DNA of 64,000 nt from Pseudoalteromonas luteoviolacea (lineage in GTDB: Bacteria; Pseudomonadota; Gammaproteobacteria; Enterobacterales; Alteromonadaceae). Below are positions 1 through 8,688 of this stretch, piece by piece. The notes beneath the pieces were generated by a model. The model saw only the letters and a program-made list of their open reading frames with translations. It had not been told where the DNA came from and ran no database searches. Made by a program: the position numbers and the translations under genes. How positions within the stretch are numbered: the stretch's first letter is position 1; every line of letters begins with the position of its first letter. The DNA lies in NCBI RefSeq assembly GCF_001750165.1, contig NZ_CP015411.1, positions 4,784,501 through 4,848,500 of the forward strand, in the 5' to 3' direction.

Positions 1-328
1 ACCCCATACTCGGAAAATCTTCTTCGCTAAGCAACACCCGTACCCGCCTGTTTTGAAATGATGCTTGGCTCATTAACCATTTTGTCAAGCCACTCGACAA
101 GTTAGACTGAGGACAAAAATTATCCGCATGGCTATTGAATAACTGCGCCAATGCCTGATTAAACTGCATTACACCTTCCAACCATTGTGCCCAAGGCTCG
201 CGATTTTGCTGCTGCCACGGAGTAACAAACTGCTCAGTAAAATACGCAGGTGCCGTTTTAAGCATTCTCCCAACAGAATGACTCAATAAATAAGTGCCCT
301 GTGGCATAAAAAAGTCATCAGCTTGCAT
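1..328 (-). CDS. Kynureninase-like PLP enzyme, class V aminotransferase fold (N-terminal part only)
   Basis: The reading frame is open from an ATG at 328 to the left edge, so only about the first 109 residues are present. The N-terminus (YLLSHSVGRM, then EPWAQWLEG and NFCPQSSNLSSGLTKWLMS) resembles kynureninase-like class V aminotransferase-fold enzymes, which cleave kynurenine-type amino acids with PLP. The PLP lysine would lie outside the window. The start overlaps the stop of the IDO-like gene by 11 nt and has a GAGGT Shine-Dalgarno inside that gene, so the two are translationally coupled. Pairing with an IDO/PrnB-like protein points to tryptophan or indole-amine breakdown. The family is recognised from its N-terminus only, so the exact substrate is inferred. 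Confidence 0.7.
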   Translation of the reverse strand, partial: MQADDFFMPQGTYLLSHSVGRMLKTAPAYFTEQFVTPWQQQNREPWAQWLEGVMQFNQALAQLFNSHADNFCPQSNLSSGLTKWLMSQASFQNRRVRVLLSEEDFPSMG

Positions 329-1511
329 GGTCTACCTCAGCGTTTTTCAAAGACTGACGTAATCTGTTTAAATCAACATATCGCGTCTCAAGATCAGTGC
401 GTTTCGCAGCGGCTCTTTTATCTCGTAAGGTTTCAAGCTGGCCTAATAGCACTTGTAGCGGTGGCCCGCTGGCAGTCACTTTATCGAGATGTTGATTAGC
501 TAAGTTTTTAGCTGGGCCACAGATGTATTTTTCTACTAATTGATTGTGGTGCTGAATGGCCGTATCGCCGTGTAATTTGCACGCTTGTAAAAACACTTTC
601 AGTGATTCTTGATACCAATTTTCATGGCTATGTTGCTGCGCGTCCAAAAATGCATCGAGCAAATTTGGCAATCGCATACACTCTTTTAGTGTCGCCTGAT
701 CTTCTGGCATCATATAAAGCAGCTTTTCAACTAAGATTTGCGCATAATCGACGTCATTTGCCTGACATAACCCCAACATCATATCGATGACATTGATCCC
801 TGCAAAGTCTCCCGCATTTGCACCTCGGTAGATCTCTTTACCCACTCGATAAGGTTTGTAGTATGGCCTCACAACATAGAAAAATGAGGCCGTGTCTAAT
901 TGTTGAAACAGCGCCTGATTTGACTTAATGACATCCACTAACGCGCGTTTCACCTCTTCCAGCAACATCGGTGCCATAGGGTGTGAAATCCCCAGCGGCT
1001 GTACTTTTAACAACGCCTCTGCGGCACGCTTATAAGCCAAAATACCACGGGTGTTATAGTCGATAAAAAGCTTCTCTGCCGGATCGCTGGTAAACCGCTT
1101 GTATATACCATTAATTGCCGTATTGTGTGTTGTTAGATGTGCTGTTGCAAATCTTGGCGTCACACCTATAGATGAACCAATATGCATTGCTAGTGCCGAA
1201 GCCGCTTTTAAAGGGGATTGTCGCTCTCTACTTGGCTCTGTCAACTCATGACGACGACATGAAGCCATGTACAAGCCAACATTACCAAGTAGGTCAAACG
1301 CATTATCAAAGCCCTCGTCGGTATTACCCTCTTTAAGTAAAGCTTCAATATAATGTTGGCCCTGCAACAGCAACTGCTGTTTTGTTTCATCACCAACCCC
1401 TTCCACGTTGGCCGGATCATCTTGCTCACGATAGAGTGCCTCTAACTTATCGTTCAGCATGACAAACTCAGTTCTTATCCAGTCATCAAAGTTTTTTGTT
1501 TTTTTTGTCAT
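318..1511 (-). CDS. IDO/PrnB-like heme dioxygenase family protein (DUF1864)
   Basis: The 397-residue protein resembles the PrnB/DUF1864 branch of the indoleamine 2,3-dioxygenase superfamily, all-helical heme proteins acting on tryptophan-like indoles. Visible marks are the conserved stretch FFYVVRPYYKPYRVGKEIYR followed by GANAGDFAGINVIDMMLG around residues 210-250, and a His pair (about His321/His322) in TAIQHHNQLVEKYI, a plausible heme-ligand position. There is no signal peptide, so it should be cytoplasmic. The coupled downstream gene is kynureninase-like, and an Lrp/AsnC regulator diverges upstream, which suggests an amino-acid-inducible catabolic unit. Whether it oxygenates tryptophan like TDO/IDO or does another indole reaction like PrnB cannot be told from sequence. 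Confidence 0.75.
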   Translation of the reverse strand: MTKKTKNFDDWIRTEFVMLNDKLEALYREQDDPANVEGVGDETKQQLLLQGQHYIEALLKEGNTDEGFDNAFDLLGNVGLYMASCRRHELTEPSRERQSPLKAASALAMHIGSSIGVTPRFATAHLTTHNTAINGIYKRFTSDPAEKLFIDYNTRGILAYKRAAEALLKVQPLGISHPMAPMLLEEVKRALVDVIKSNQALFQQLDTASFFYVVRPYYKPYRVGKEIYRGANAGDFAGINVIDMMLGLCQANDVDYAQILVEKLLYMMPEDQATLKECMRLPNLLDAFLDAQQHSHENWYQESLKVFLQACKLHGDTAIQHHNQLVEKYICGPAKNLANQHLDKVTASGPPLQVLLGQLETLRDKRAAAKRTDLETRYVDLNRLRQSLKNAEVDHAS

Positions 1512-1648
1512 GATTTAAATCCTGAAAAGTGCATTAATGACAGGCTAACAAAACATCAGAAGGGATATTTGCCAATTATTTATTAATCGTTAAACTCAAT
1601 TAGTGGAATATCGACTTTAAACGCAAAAAAATAGCAGAATTAACTAAT

Positions 1649-2110
1649 ATGCCTGACATTGATAATAAAGATAGAATTTTACTCAGCGCATTACAGCAAA
1701 ATGCCCGCCTGAGTAATGCCGCACTTGCAGAGCAAGCTAGTTTATCTGATACCCCCTGCTTACGCCGAGTAAAAAAACTTCAGCAAGATGGCGTGATTTT
1801 GGGGTATCATGCCGATATATCGCCGCCAGCTGTCGGCTATTCTGTGCTTGTTTACGCATTTATTCGATTGACTAAAAACTCAGTAAAAGCAGCAGAAAGC
1901 TTCGAAAATCATGTCGATGCACTGCTACAAGTCAGAAGCTGCTCCGTCGTATCAGGTAGCCACGACTACTTGTTGGAAATCCTCGCTGAGGATTTACCTA
2001 GTTATGAGCACTTTGTTAAACATAGCCTCGCCTCTTTAGAGTTTATTGCAGCTGTTGAATCAACCATTGTGTTGAAGCAGACCTTTAACAAACGCGGAGT
2101 GCCACTATGA
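1649..2110 (+). CDS. Lrp/AsnC family transcriptional regulator
   Basis: The 153-residue protein has the AsnC layout: an N-terminal winged HTH (residues 3-60; LLSALQQNARLSNAALAEQA, then LRRVKKLQQDGVILGYHA) and a C-terminal RAM ligand-binding domain (about 65-145, with VVSGSHDYLLEI). Such proteins sense amino acids and often control the adjacent catabolic gene. It diverges from the IDO-like/kynureninase-like pair across a 137-bp AT-rich gap, so it is the likely regulator of that pair. An aromatic amino acid as effector is inferred from context only. Confidence 0.85.
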   Translation: MPDIDNKDRILLSALQQNARLSNAALAEQASLSDTPCLRRVKKLQQDGVILGYHADISPPAVGYSVLVYAFIRLTKNSVKAAESFENHVDALLQVRSCSVVSGSHDYLLEILAEDLPSYEHFVKHSLASLEFIAAVESTIVLKQTFNKRGVPL

Positions 2111-2130
2111 ATTTTAAAGGCATTTAACTT

Positions 2131-4881
2131 ATGCACATTCAGTTCCGCTCGCCACTGCATCATGCTTTTGCCTATATCGGCTTAGCACTGGGTTATTTTG
2201 GCTTTGGGAAACTCTTCACGCTTATCGCATTTCAAGACCAAGTCCTGCCCATTTGGCTGCCTGCAGGCATTGCCCTAGTCGGTTGTTTTTTATGGGGGTG
2301 GCGCTTTGCACCAGCCATATTTATTGCGTCAGTCTTGTTTAATTGGACCACCTACTTTGGACTGCAAACACACATCGCGCATTACAGCGACATTATCCAA
2401 GTGACGGTGGTTGCATTAGGCGCGGTTATACAGGGCTTATTCGGTGGATATTTAATGCGGTTATGGCTTGGCGACCCGCTATTGATGCGTTCAAGAAAGA
2501 ATATTGCCTACTATGTTCTTTTGGTTGGCATATTTGCCAATGTCACGTCAGCCAATATCGGTATGCTCGCTTTGAGCCTGTTTAATCCACAATATGCTTT
2601 TTCACAGCACTGGCAAAATGTCATTGCTTGGTGGCTGGGTGACAGCTTGGGCATTTTAATTTTTACGCCTTTGCTACTGATGCTTTTAAACTTGACCGTG
2701 TTTACTCCGCGCGGCTACCAGCATAAACGGATTTTATTTGCGACCTGTTCAATTCTATTTATTTCTGCAACGTCAACCACTTACTTGTATAATCAAGGTA
2801 ATTTAAAAGCCGCGCAAAGAGAAGCGCAACGCGAAGTCAATATCATCGAAAATGTGGTATTGCGGCACGTCAATCTCAGTATGCTTGCGGTACAAGGGGT
2901 TGCTGCCAAGTTGCAATCCCAACCTCAGTTTGATCACAGCAAATTTATGCAAATTGCACAGCAACAAAGGTCACGTTATCCATTTTTGTTTGCCGTTTCT
3001 TGGGGGCAGCGTATACCACAATCAGAGGCACATACCTTACAAAAAGAGCTCGATACGCTCTATCGCAAAGAAGTTTCATTGCATGGCCCATCGCTTAATG
3101 ACACCGATCCCATGGTTGTGGTGAAATACGTCTCCCCACAAGCGGAGAACTTTGCCTCTTTAGGCTTCAATATTTACTCAAGAGCGAATCGTAAAGCTGC
3201 GTTAGAAGACCCTGAAATCATTTTGCAACCAAGAGCTACCAATGTTGTAAAACTGGTGCAGACTCAACCTGCGAAACCAGCCTATGTGCTATTTTCGCCT
3301 GTATTTCGCCACAACGACACACAACAACAAACGCTCAACGCCGATATCATAGGGTATGCCATTGGGGTGGTACAAACCGACGTTTTACTGACCTCTGTGC
3401 TCAAAATGACACAAGCCAACAACTACGATCTCGCCTTTTACGATGGTAACAGTGAAACGCCCTTTTTTAGCAATTATGATACTGCGCAAACCCCATATCA
3501 TACAGATACTCACTACAGCACACAGATTCGCTTTGCAGGCCAAACCTGGCGCTTAACTTTAGCTATCAAAGACAGTTATATTAGCCACTTAAACCACCAG
3601 CAAACGATTTGGCTGTTAACACTGCAGTTGTGTATTTGCGCCCTGATCACCTTTATTGTATTGCTCTACAATTATCAAAATATCGCCCTCAACCACTTGG
3701 TTGCTGCGCGCACTGAATCACTCAATGTTGCCCTGCAAGATGCACAACAAGCTAATCAAGCTAAAAGCCGCTTTCTTGCCAATATGAGTCATGAGATCCG
3801 TACGCCACTCAACGCGGTGATCGGCTTCGCTTCTTTAACACAAACCTCACAGTCTTTAGAGGTAGTAAAAAAATATATTGAGCACATCAATATGTCTGCT
3901 AAAACCTTGTTAGGGCTGGTCAATGATATTCTCGATATTACTAAAATCGAGTCCAATAAACTACATATCGAACAGCACAATTTTGACTTACAAAAGCTGC
4001 TTGGGCATATGGACAACCTGTTTTCTAATAGTGCAAAAGAAAAGGGGTTAAGTTGGCGGATATACAGTAATGTCGATCATGCCGTTTGGCTCAAAGGCGA
4101 TGAGCTGAGAATAGAACAAGTGCTGATCAACTTATGCAGTAATGCCATTAAATTTACTGAAAGTGGTCAAGTCAGTTTGCACTGCGAAGTGACGGAAAGT
4201 GAGTCTGATTATCGTGTACAGTTTAGTGTTTCCGACACGGGAATTGGCATTGATAAAGCGCACCTTGAACATATCTTTTCGCCTTTCGTACAAGCAGATA
4301 ACTCTACTTCTCGGCGCTTTGGTGGTACCGGATTGGGTTTGGCAATCAGTAAGGAATTATCAGACAGAATGGACGGAAGTTTACGCGTAGATAGCCAAGT
4401 GGATATCGGTAGCCATTTCCACTTCTCACTTCGCTGCCCATTTGGCGAAGCCATCAGCCCGTCGCCACCTAAATTTGATGAAACGCACATTGCCAGGCTC
4501 TGTGTTTTGGTGGCCGAAGACAACCCTGTGAATCAAATCGTGATCAAGTCAATGTTAGAGTCATTTGGCGTAAAATACGAATTGGTTGCCAATGGTCAGC
4601 AAGCCATTGCAGCCGCCCAACAAGGTAAGTTTGACTTGATCTTGATGGACTGCCAAATGCCCATATTGGATGGCTATCAAGCCACTTCAACGCTCAGGCA
4701 GCAATTTGACCAACACACTTTACCCATCGTGGCTTTAACCGCAGATGTCATGCCTGAGGACAAAGCCTATGCGTTGGCCATTGGATTTAACAGCCACCTT
4801 GCAAAACCCCTTGATCGCGATAAGCTAGGAGCATGTCTGGCTCATTACGCTCAAATATGCTCAAAAGATTCATCGGCTTAA
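2131..4881 (+). CDS. MASE1-CHASE hybrid sensor histidine kinase with receiver domain
   Basis: A 916-residue inner-membrane hybrid kinase. About eight hydrophobic segments in residues 1-215 fit a MASE1 sensor (early motif LPIWLPAGIALVG). A periplasmic CHASE-like region follows (about 240-490, with RYPFLFAVSWGQ), then a TM segment near 500. The HisKA motif SHEIRTPLNAVIG has its phosphorylated His at about 554. The HATPase domain has N671 in NLCSNAIKFT and the glycine box GGTGLGLAIS. The C-terminal receiver has its acceptor Asp at about 840 in LILMDCQMPILDG. There is no Hpt or output domain, so phosphate must pass to another protein. It starts 20 nt after the AsnC gene, and the next gene overlaps its 3' end. 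The ligand is unknown. Confidence 0.9.
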   Translation: MHIQFRSPLHHAFAYIGLALGYFGFGKLFTLIAFQDQVLPIWLPAGIALVGCFLWGWRFAPAIFIASVLFNWTTYFGLQTHIAHYSDIIQVTVVALGAVIQGLFGGYLMRLWLGDPLLMRSRKNIAYYVLLVGIFANVTSANIGMLALSLFNPQYAFSQHWQNVIAWWLGDSLGILIFTPLLLMLLNLTVFTPRGYQHKRILFATCSILFISATSTTYLYNQGNLKAAQREAQREVNIIENVVLRHVNLSMLAVQGVAAKLQSQPQFDHSKFMQIAQQQRSRYPFLFAVSWGQRIPQSEAHTLQKELDTLYRKEVSLHGPSLNDTDPMVVVKYVSPQAENFASLGFNIYSRANRKAALEDPEIILQPRATNVVKLVQTQPAKPAYVLFSPVFRHNDTQQQTLNADIIGYAIGVVQTDVLLTSVLKMTQANNYDLAFYDGNSETPFFSNYDTAQTPYHTDTHYSTQIRFAGQTWRLTLAIKDSYISHLNHQQTIWLLTLQLCICALITFIVLLYNYQNIALNHLVAARTESLNVALQDAQQANQAKSRFLANMSHEIRTPLNAVIGFASLTQTSQSLEVVKKYIEHINMSAKTLLGLVNDILDITKIESNKLHIEQHNFDLQKLLGHMDNLFSNSAKEKGLSWRIYSNVDHAVWLKGDELRIEQVLINLCSNAIKFTESGQVSLHCEVTESESDYRVQFSVSDTGIGIDKAHLEHIFSPFVQADNSTSRRFGGTGLGLAISKELSDRMDGSLRVDSQVDIGSHFHFSLRCPFGEAISPSPPKFDETHIARLCVLVAEDNPVNQIVIKSMLESFGVKYELVANGQQAIAAAQQGKFDLILMDCQMPILDGYQATSTLRQQFDQHTLPIVALTADVMPEDKAYALAIGFNSHLAKPLDRDKLGACLAHYAQICSKDSSA

Positions 4882-6128
4882 TCTCAACCCTGTGGGTAGT
4901 CAGTGCAACAGCACAAGACTGCACAACACTGCCCGCAGATCATCAACAATACTTAGAAGGTATACAGACAGGCGAGTACCGTTATGCCAAGAATGTCGGC
5001 CCCGCCGCCCTAACGCTGACAAAAAATATGCCGTATGCTGATTACATCAATGCCACCAGAGCATTAATCTTACAGCGTAACAAACGTGCAGAGCTGCCCT
5101 GCCCATTGGCTTCTGTGGTGCCCGCCCAAGCGAAGCAAACTCAAGTCATTGATCATATCGCCCCTTACCAGTTGTTACATAGCAATCAAGACAAAGGCAT
5201 CTTATTGATCCATGGTTTAACTGACTCTCCCTATATTTTTAATGCCATCGCGCAAGATTTATATCATCAAGGCTATAACGTTAGAACCGTGCTATTACCT
5301 GGTCACGGCACTGGAGCAGATGATTTAAGACGCGTGACCAATCGCGACTGGCAACGCCATGTACGCTATGCCATTGAACGTACCAGCCAAGATTTCAAAC
5401 ACTTTGCCATCATGGGGTTTTCCACTGGTGGCGCATTAGCAACCCTTGAGATTGAAAAGCGCACACCATCTAACCTAAAAGCCTTGACATTGGTAGCCCC
5501 TGCCACAGAGTCGCATAACAAAAACAGTTGGATGGCACAGTGGGTAGACTGGCTACCATTTATGAATTGGCTAGACGAAGATGCAGACCTTGATTTTGCC
5601 AAGTATGAGTCTTTCCCACTTGCCGCTGCGACTTTGGTACATAATGTCATGGTCGATATGATGCAAAGTAACGTGCCAGAAAATCTGCCCATCTTGACAA
5701 TCATGAGTGATGTTGATGCCACCATAGTCAGCCAAGCCACATTGAATTTGCTCACGCGATGGGCAAAAACACATCGTGCCCCACTCGCATTAAGACTATA
5801 TGCTAATAATCCCATTGAGCTTGACCAACGTATTACACTCACACGCATTGATAAGCTAGACAAGGTCATCGATATGTCTCACGTTGGTTTGCTCATACCA
5901 CAAAATCACCCTTACTATGGTGAACAAGGCGCATATCGCCATTGCGGCAGCTATTTTGAAGATGCCACCGCCTATCAAACATGTAAATCAGCCGCGCAAA
6001 TCATATTTGGCGAACACCACAGCACCAATAAATCCGCACATATGCCATTCGCGCGAGTGACTTTTAACCCTGATTACGCGGGCTTGGTTAAGCAATTGAG
6101 TGAGTTCTTAAATCATCATGTCCATTAA
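4857..6128 (+). CDS. Secreted alpha/beta-fold hydrolase
   Basis: An alpha/beta hydrolase with an N-terminal signal peptide (MLKRFIGLISTLWVVSATAQ). Core motifs are the oxyanion-side HGLTDSPY and the nucleophile elbow GFSTGG, with candidate acid/base residues in MSDVDATI and MSHVGLLIP, giving a Ser-Asp-His triad. This is typical of serine esterases/lipases with an export signal. I chose the ATG at 4857 because it gives a clean signal peptide. An in-frame ATG at 4833 adds eight residues, but its AGGAG lies only one base away. Either start overlaps the kinase gene (25 or 49 nt), and the next gene overlaps by 11 nt, so the three appear co-transcribed. The substrate is unknown. Confidence 0.8.
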   Translation: MLKRFIGLISTLWVVSATAQDCTTLPADHQQYLEGIQTGEYRYAKNVGPAALTLTKNMPYADYINATRALILQRNKRAELPCPLASVVPAQAKQTQVIDHIAPYQLLHSNQDKGILLIHGLTDSPYIFNAIAQDLYHQGYNVRTVLLPGHGTGADDLRRVTNRDWQRHVRYAIERTSQDFKHFAIMGFSTGGALATLEIEKRTPSNLKALTLVAPATESHNKNSWMAQWVDWLPFMNWLDEDADLDFAKYESFPLAAATLVHNVMVDMMQSNVPENLPILTIMSDVDATIVSQATLNLLTRWAKTHRAPLALRLYANNPIELDQRITLTRIDKLDKVIDMSHVGLLIPQNHPYYGEQGAYRHCGSYFEDATAYQTCKSAAQIIFGEHHSTNKSAHMPFARVTFNPDYAGLVKQLSEFLNHHVH

Positions 6129-7275
6129 ACCGTATCGCCATCAGTTTGTGACCAGCATTAACGCCATAGAGCAAGCACATTGGCAGCATTTGGCCGGTGA
6201 TAGTTTATTTACTAATTATGCTTGGTTGTCAGCCCTTGAACTCAGCGGCAGTGTAAGCCGTCAAACAGGCTGGCAGCCTTATCATTTAGTGATATACCAG
6301 CACGACACCACACACCCAGTTGCCATTTTGCCTGGGTATATTAAAAGTCACTCATATGGAGAGTATGTATTTGATTGGGCATGGGCCGAAGCGTATGAGC
6401 GCCATAATCTAGATTACTATCCCAAGTGGTTATCCGGTGTACCATTTACGCCAGTCGTCGGTCCGCGACTTTTATGTGAAACGCCCACTGAAGCACTTTA
6501 TCAATTCATTCAATCTGTACTCGATGACGAAGCTGCACAACAGGCTTGGTCAGGCTGGCATGTCAATTTCCCGCGCAATGAGGAGATTTGGTCTAGCACG
6601 CAGCTACTCGAGCGCCATGGGGTGCAATTCCATTGGCACAATCAGAATTATGCAAATTTTGATGCGTTTTTAGCGACGATGAAAGCACGTAAGCGCAAAA
6701 TGATAAACAAAGAGCGAGATAAGGTTAAAAACACAGATCTCTCCATTGTCTGGCTTGATACGTCAAACATTAATAAAGATATCATCGATTTCTTTTATCA
6801 ATGCTACTGTCATACCTACCGTAAACGCTCTGGACATAATGGCTACTTAACACGGGCCTTTTTCGAGCTGTTATTCAATGCCATCCCTGAGCAAGTAAAA
6901 CTATGCTGTGCCTACCGGAAAAACGGCCAATCCGATACACAGGAATTGGTTGCTGCAAGCTTATATCTGCAAGACAACGATACATTATATGGTAGGTATT
7001 GGGGTGCATTAGAACATAGTGAGCACTTACACTTCGAGCTCTGTTACTACCAAGGGATCAACTATGCCATTGAACATAATCTGGCCCGATTTGATGCTGG
7101 TGCACAAGGAGAGCACAAACTCCTGAGAGGGTTTGAGCCGGTGTTTACGCGCTCATATCACACCATCTGCCACCCTTTATTCAGCCAAGCGATTGATGAC
7201 TTTATCAATACCGAGCGCAGCCAAATTGCTCATTACGCACACCAGTGCAAGACACTACTGCCGTTCAAAACATAG
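6118..7275 (+). CDS. GNAT/FemAB-like protein of the COG3146 (DUF482) type
   Basis: The 385-residue protein resembles the COG3146 family annotated as peptidogalycan biosynthesis or GNAT N-acetyltransferases. Visible marks are the N-terminal SLFTNYAWLSALELSG, the middle KARKRKMINKERDKV, the acceptor-fold region AASLYLQDNDTLYGRYWGA, and FDAGAQGEHKLLRGFEPV near residue 330. No signal peptide or TM segment is seen, so it is probably cytoplasmic. It overlaps the hydrolase by 11 nt and ends convergently inside the 3' end of the methyltransferase gene (21-nt overlap). The biochemical role of this family is not well established, and acyl/aminoacyl transfer is inferred from fold. Confidence 0.75.
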   Translation: MSIKPYRHQFVTSINAIEQAHWQHLAGDSLFTNYAWLSALELSGSVSRQTGWQPYHLVIYQHDTTHPVAILPGYIKSHSYGEYVFDWAWAEAYERHNLDYYPKWLSGVPFTPVVGPRLLCETPTEALYQFIQSVLDDEAAQQAWSGWHVNFPRNEEIWSSTQLLERHGVQFHWHNQNYANFDAFLATMKARKRKMINKERDKVKNTDLSIVWLDTSNINKDIIDFFYQCYCHTYRKRSGHNGYLTRAFFELLFNAIPEQVKLCCAYRKNGQSDTQELVAASLYLQDNDTLYGRYWGALEHSEHLHFELCYYQGINYAIEHNLARFDAGAQGEHKLLRGFEPVFTRSYHTICHPLFSQAIDDFINTERSQIAHYAHQCKTLLPFKT

Positions 7276-7845
7276 TAGTCGGTTGTTGGCTGGCATTGCA
7301 TGATCAGCCACCAATTTAAGATGTGCTGCTGCGGCCAGCTCCGTGATCCATTCAATATCACGGATCCCACTGTCTGGGTCACGAGACTTTAAAAATGCAT
7401 CAAACTGGGCATTGCTTTGAGACGTAAATGCACCTTGGTAGTTAAATGGACCATAGATCACCACCTTGCCGTCACTCGCAAGGTGACGCTTAACACCTGC
7501 AAAAAAGCGCTCTACCAGTGCTTTAGAAACAATGTGCAACGTATTCGCCGTATAAATCACGGGCACCTGTGCCACGGGCCATTGCAGATTTAAATCAAGT
7601 ACGAGGGGGAGACGTAAATTATCAAGCGCAGCTTCTTCACACCAACTGATAATTCCCGCATGATTACACGGCAGATCTGCGGTTTGCCAGACCACATGGG
7701 GAAGTGCTTTGGCAAAATGCACCGCATGTTGGCCAGTACCGGATCCAACTTCTAATACACTCCGTTTCTCACCGATGAAAGGCGCTAAATACGCTAAAAT
7801 TGGCCCTTTATTATTTTCACATGCTTGCGAGTATGGCTTTGTCAT
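7255..7845 (-). CDS. DUF938 SAM-dependent methyltransferase
   Basis: A 196-residue class I methyltransferase-like protein. The N-terminal KPYSQACENNKGPILAYL is followed by the SAM-binding motif VLEVGSGTGQHAVHFA (about residues 30-45), a combination typical of DUF938/UPF0585. No TM or signal is seen. It is transcribed toward the COG3146 gene, with the 3' ends overlapping by 21 nt. A Fur-like sequence lies 39-57 nt upstream of its start. The substrate is unknown. Confidence 0.8.
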   Translation of the reverse strand: MTKPYSQACENNKGPILAYLAPFIGEKRSVLEVGSGTGQHAVHFAKALPHVVWQTADLPCNHAGIISWCEEAALDNLRLPLVLDLNLQWPVAQVPVIYTANTLHIVSKALVERFFAGVKRHLASDGKVVIYGPFNYQGAFTSQSNAQFDAFLKSRDPDSGIRDIEWITELAAAAHLKLVADHAMPANNRLLCFERQ

Positions 7846-7883
7846 TTTGCACCTAAATAGAACACTTCCGCGCCGAGTTGGCG

Positions 7884-7902
7884 CAATATGATTCTCATTT
7901 TG
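7884..7902. promoter_or_regulatory. Possible Fur box upstream of the methyltransferase gene
   Basis: Read on the minus strand, the site contains AATGAGAATCAT, a core common to many gammaproteobacterial Fur boxes. By hand the 19-mer matches the classical consensus at 13 of 19 positions. It sits between the methyltransferase start (7845, minus) and the small ORF at 8043, and could serve either. It is weaker than the palindrome at 8261. Confidence 0.35.
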
Positions 7903-8042
7903 CAGTGAGTGACTCTGAATGTCTATTTACTACGCTGATAAATATGAATAAAAAAAATTTGGTATATGGTATGCAAAAAACATTGGTATTGACTATAAGT
8001 ACCTAGTGTACCCGTTCAAAAACCCTGTATGGAGATACCAAT

Positions 8043-8213
8043 ATGAAGTATTCAAAAGTGACACATATGCCCAATCAAAGCTTAGGCCATATCCCTGAGC
8101 AAGAAACCGCTGAGTCCAAACAAACCTATCAACAAGAAGTCGCCGATATGCTCAGCAGTAAGGAGCAGGAAAAAGATCAAACCACAGAACAATTTATCTT
8201 GGGCTACAACTGA
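8043..8213 (+). CDS. Small charged hypothetical protein (56 aa)
   Basis: An ATG preceded by TGGAGAT at good spacing opens a 56-codon frame ending in TGA at 8213. The product starts MKYSKVTHMPNQ, is rich in Gln, Glu and Lys, and has no TM segment, signal peptide or Cys, so it is probably soluble and partly helical. I do not recognise a family. A Fur-like site lies upstream and the main Fur palindrome follows its stop, so it may belong to the iron-responsive neighbourhood. The good ribosome site and clean frame support it, but it is short. Confidence 0.5.
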   Translation: MKYSKVTHMPNQSLGHIPEQETAESKQTYQQEVADMLSSKEQEKDQTTEQFILGYN

Positions 8214-8260
8214 CAATAACACCATCACTCCCAATCCGCATAAGGGTTGCCAATCTCCTA

Positions 8261-8297
8261 TTTTAGTGTAATGATAATAATTATCGTTACACTAAAA
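8261..8297. promoter_or_regulatory. Fur operator: 37-bp near-perfect palindrome before fagA-fumC, abutting a TATAAT box
   Basis: The 11-bp arms TTTTAGTGTAA (8261-8271) and TTACACTAAAA (8287-8297) flank the inner palindrome GATAATAATTATC (8273-8285). Only one base pair (8272/8286) is mismatched. The inner part is a classic Fur-type sequence. A perfect TATAAT (8298-8303) follows at once, so bound Fur would block RNA polymerase on the fagA promoter. The expected transcription start near 8310 falls on the fagA ATG (8309). This matches the known Fur control of fagA-fumC operons in Pseudomonas. Confidence 0.85.
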
Positions 8298-8308
8298 TAT
8301 AATACGTC

Positions 8309-8680
8309 ATGGTTACACCGCAAGTTCTATGTCAGTTTCAACCCCGCTTAGATACACAATGTCAACGCCCTTACTTAGATGCCCCTGTGCACGTGGCCAA
8401 CTTTATCGAAGATGGATTCAAGCTGGCAAAATGGTATGAAAAAAAACCATGCGTGTTATTGCAAGAACTCTATTTACGACGTGTCTTTTTTGAATTGCTT
8501 AACCATATTGCAGATCCGCTTGTTCATCAGAGCTTTCGACAACAGTGCTTTGAGCAACTTCATAAACCGCTTCTAGCACTAAAACGTTTTTATAAAAAAC
8601 AACATCGCTCTATGGCGCCTTTTTACCGCCTAGAACGCGAAGCTAGGATCATCAGCCACGAATTTAATCCTTTTAACTAG
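8309..8680 (+). CDS. fagA: FagA-like iron-regulated protein
   Basis: The 123-residue protein lies directly before fumC behind a strong Fur palindrome, the arrangement of fagA (Fur-associated gene A) in pseudomonads. It is small, basic and mostly helical, has no signal peptide, and carries ELYLRRVFFELLNHIADPLV in the middle. The function of FagA is not established. No Shine-Dalgarno precedes the ATG, and the TATAAT just upstream implies a leaderless or very short-leader message. No other in-frame ATG occurs before about residue 104. Eight bases separate its stop from fumC. Identification is mainly by context plus length. Confidence 0.7.
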   Translation: MVTPQVLCQFQPRLDTQCQRPYLDAPVHVANFIEDGFKLAKWYEKKPCVLLQELYLRRVFFELLNHIADPLVHQSFRQQCFEQLHKPLLALKRFYKKQHRSMAPFYRLEREARIISHEFNPFN

Positions 8681-8688
8681 GAGTCAGT

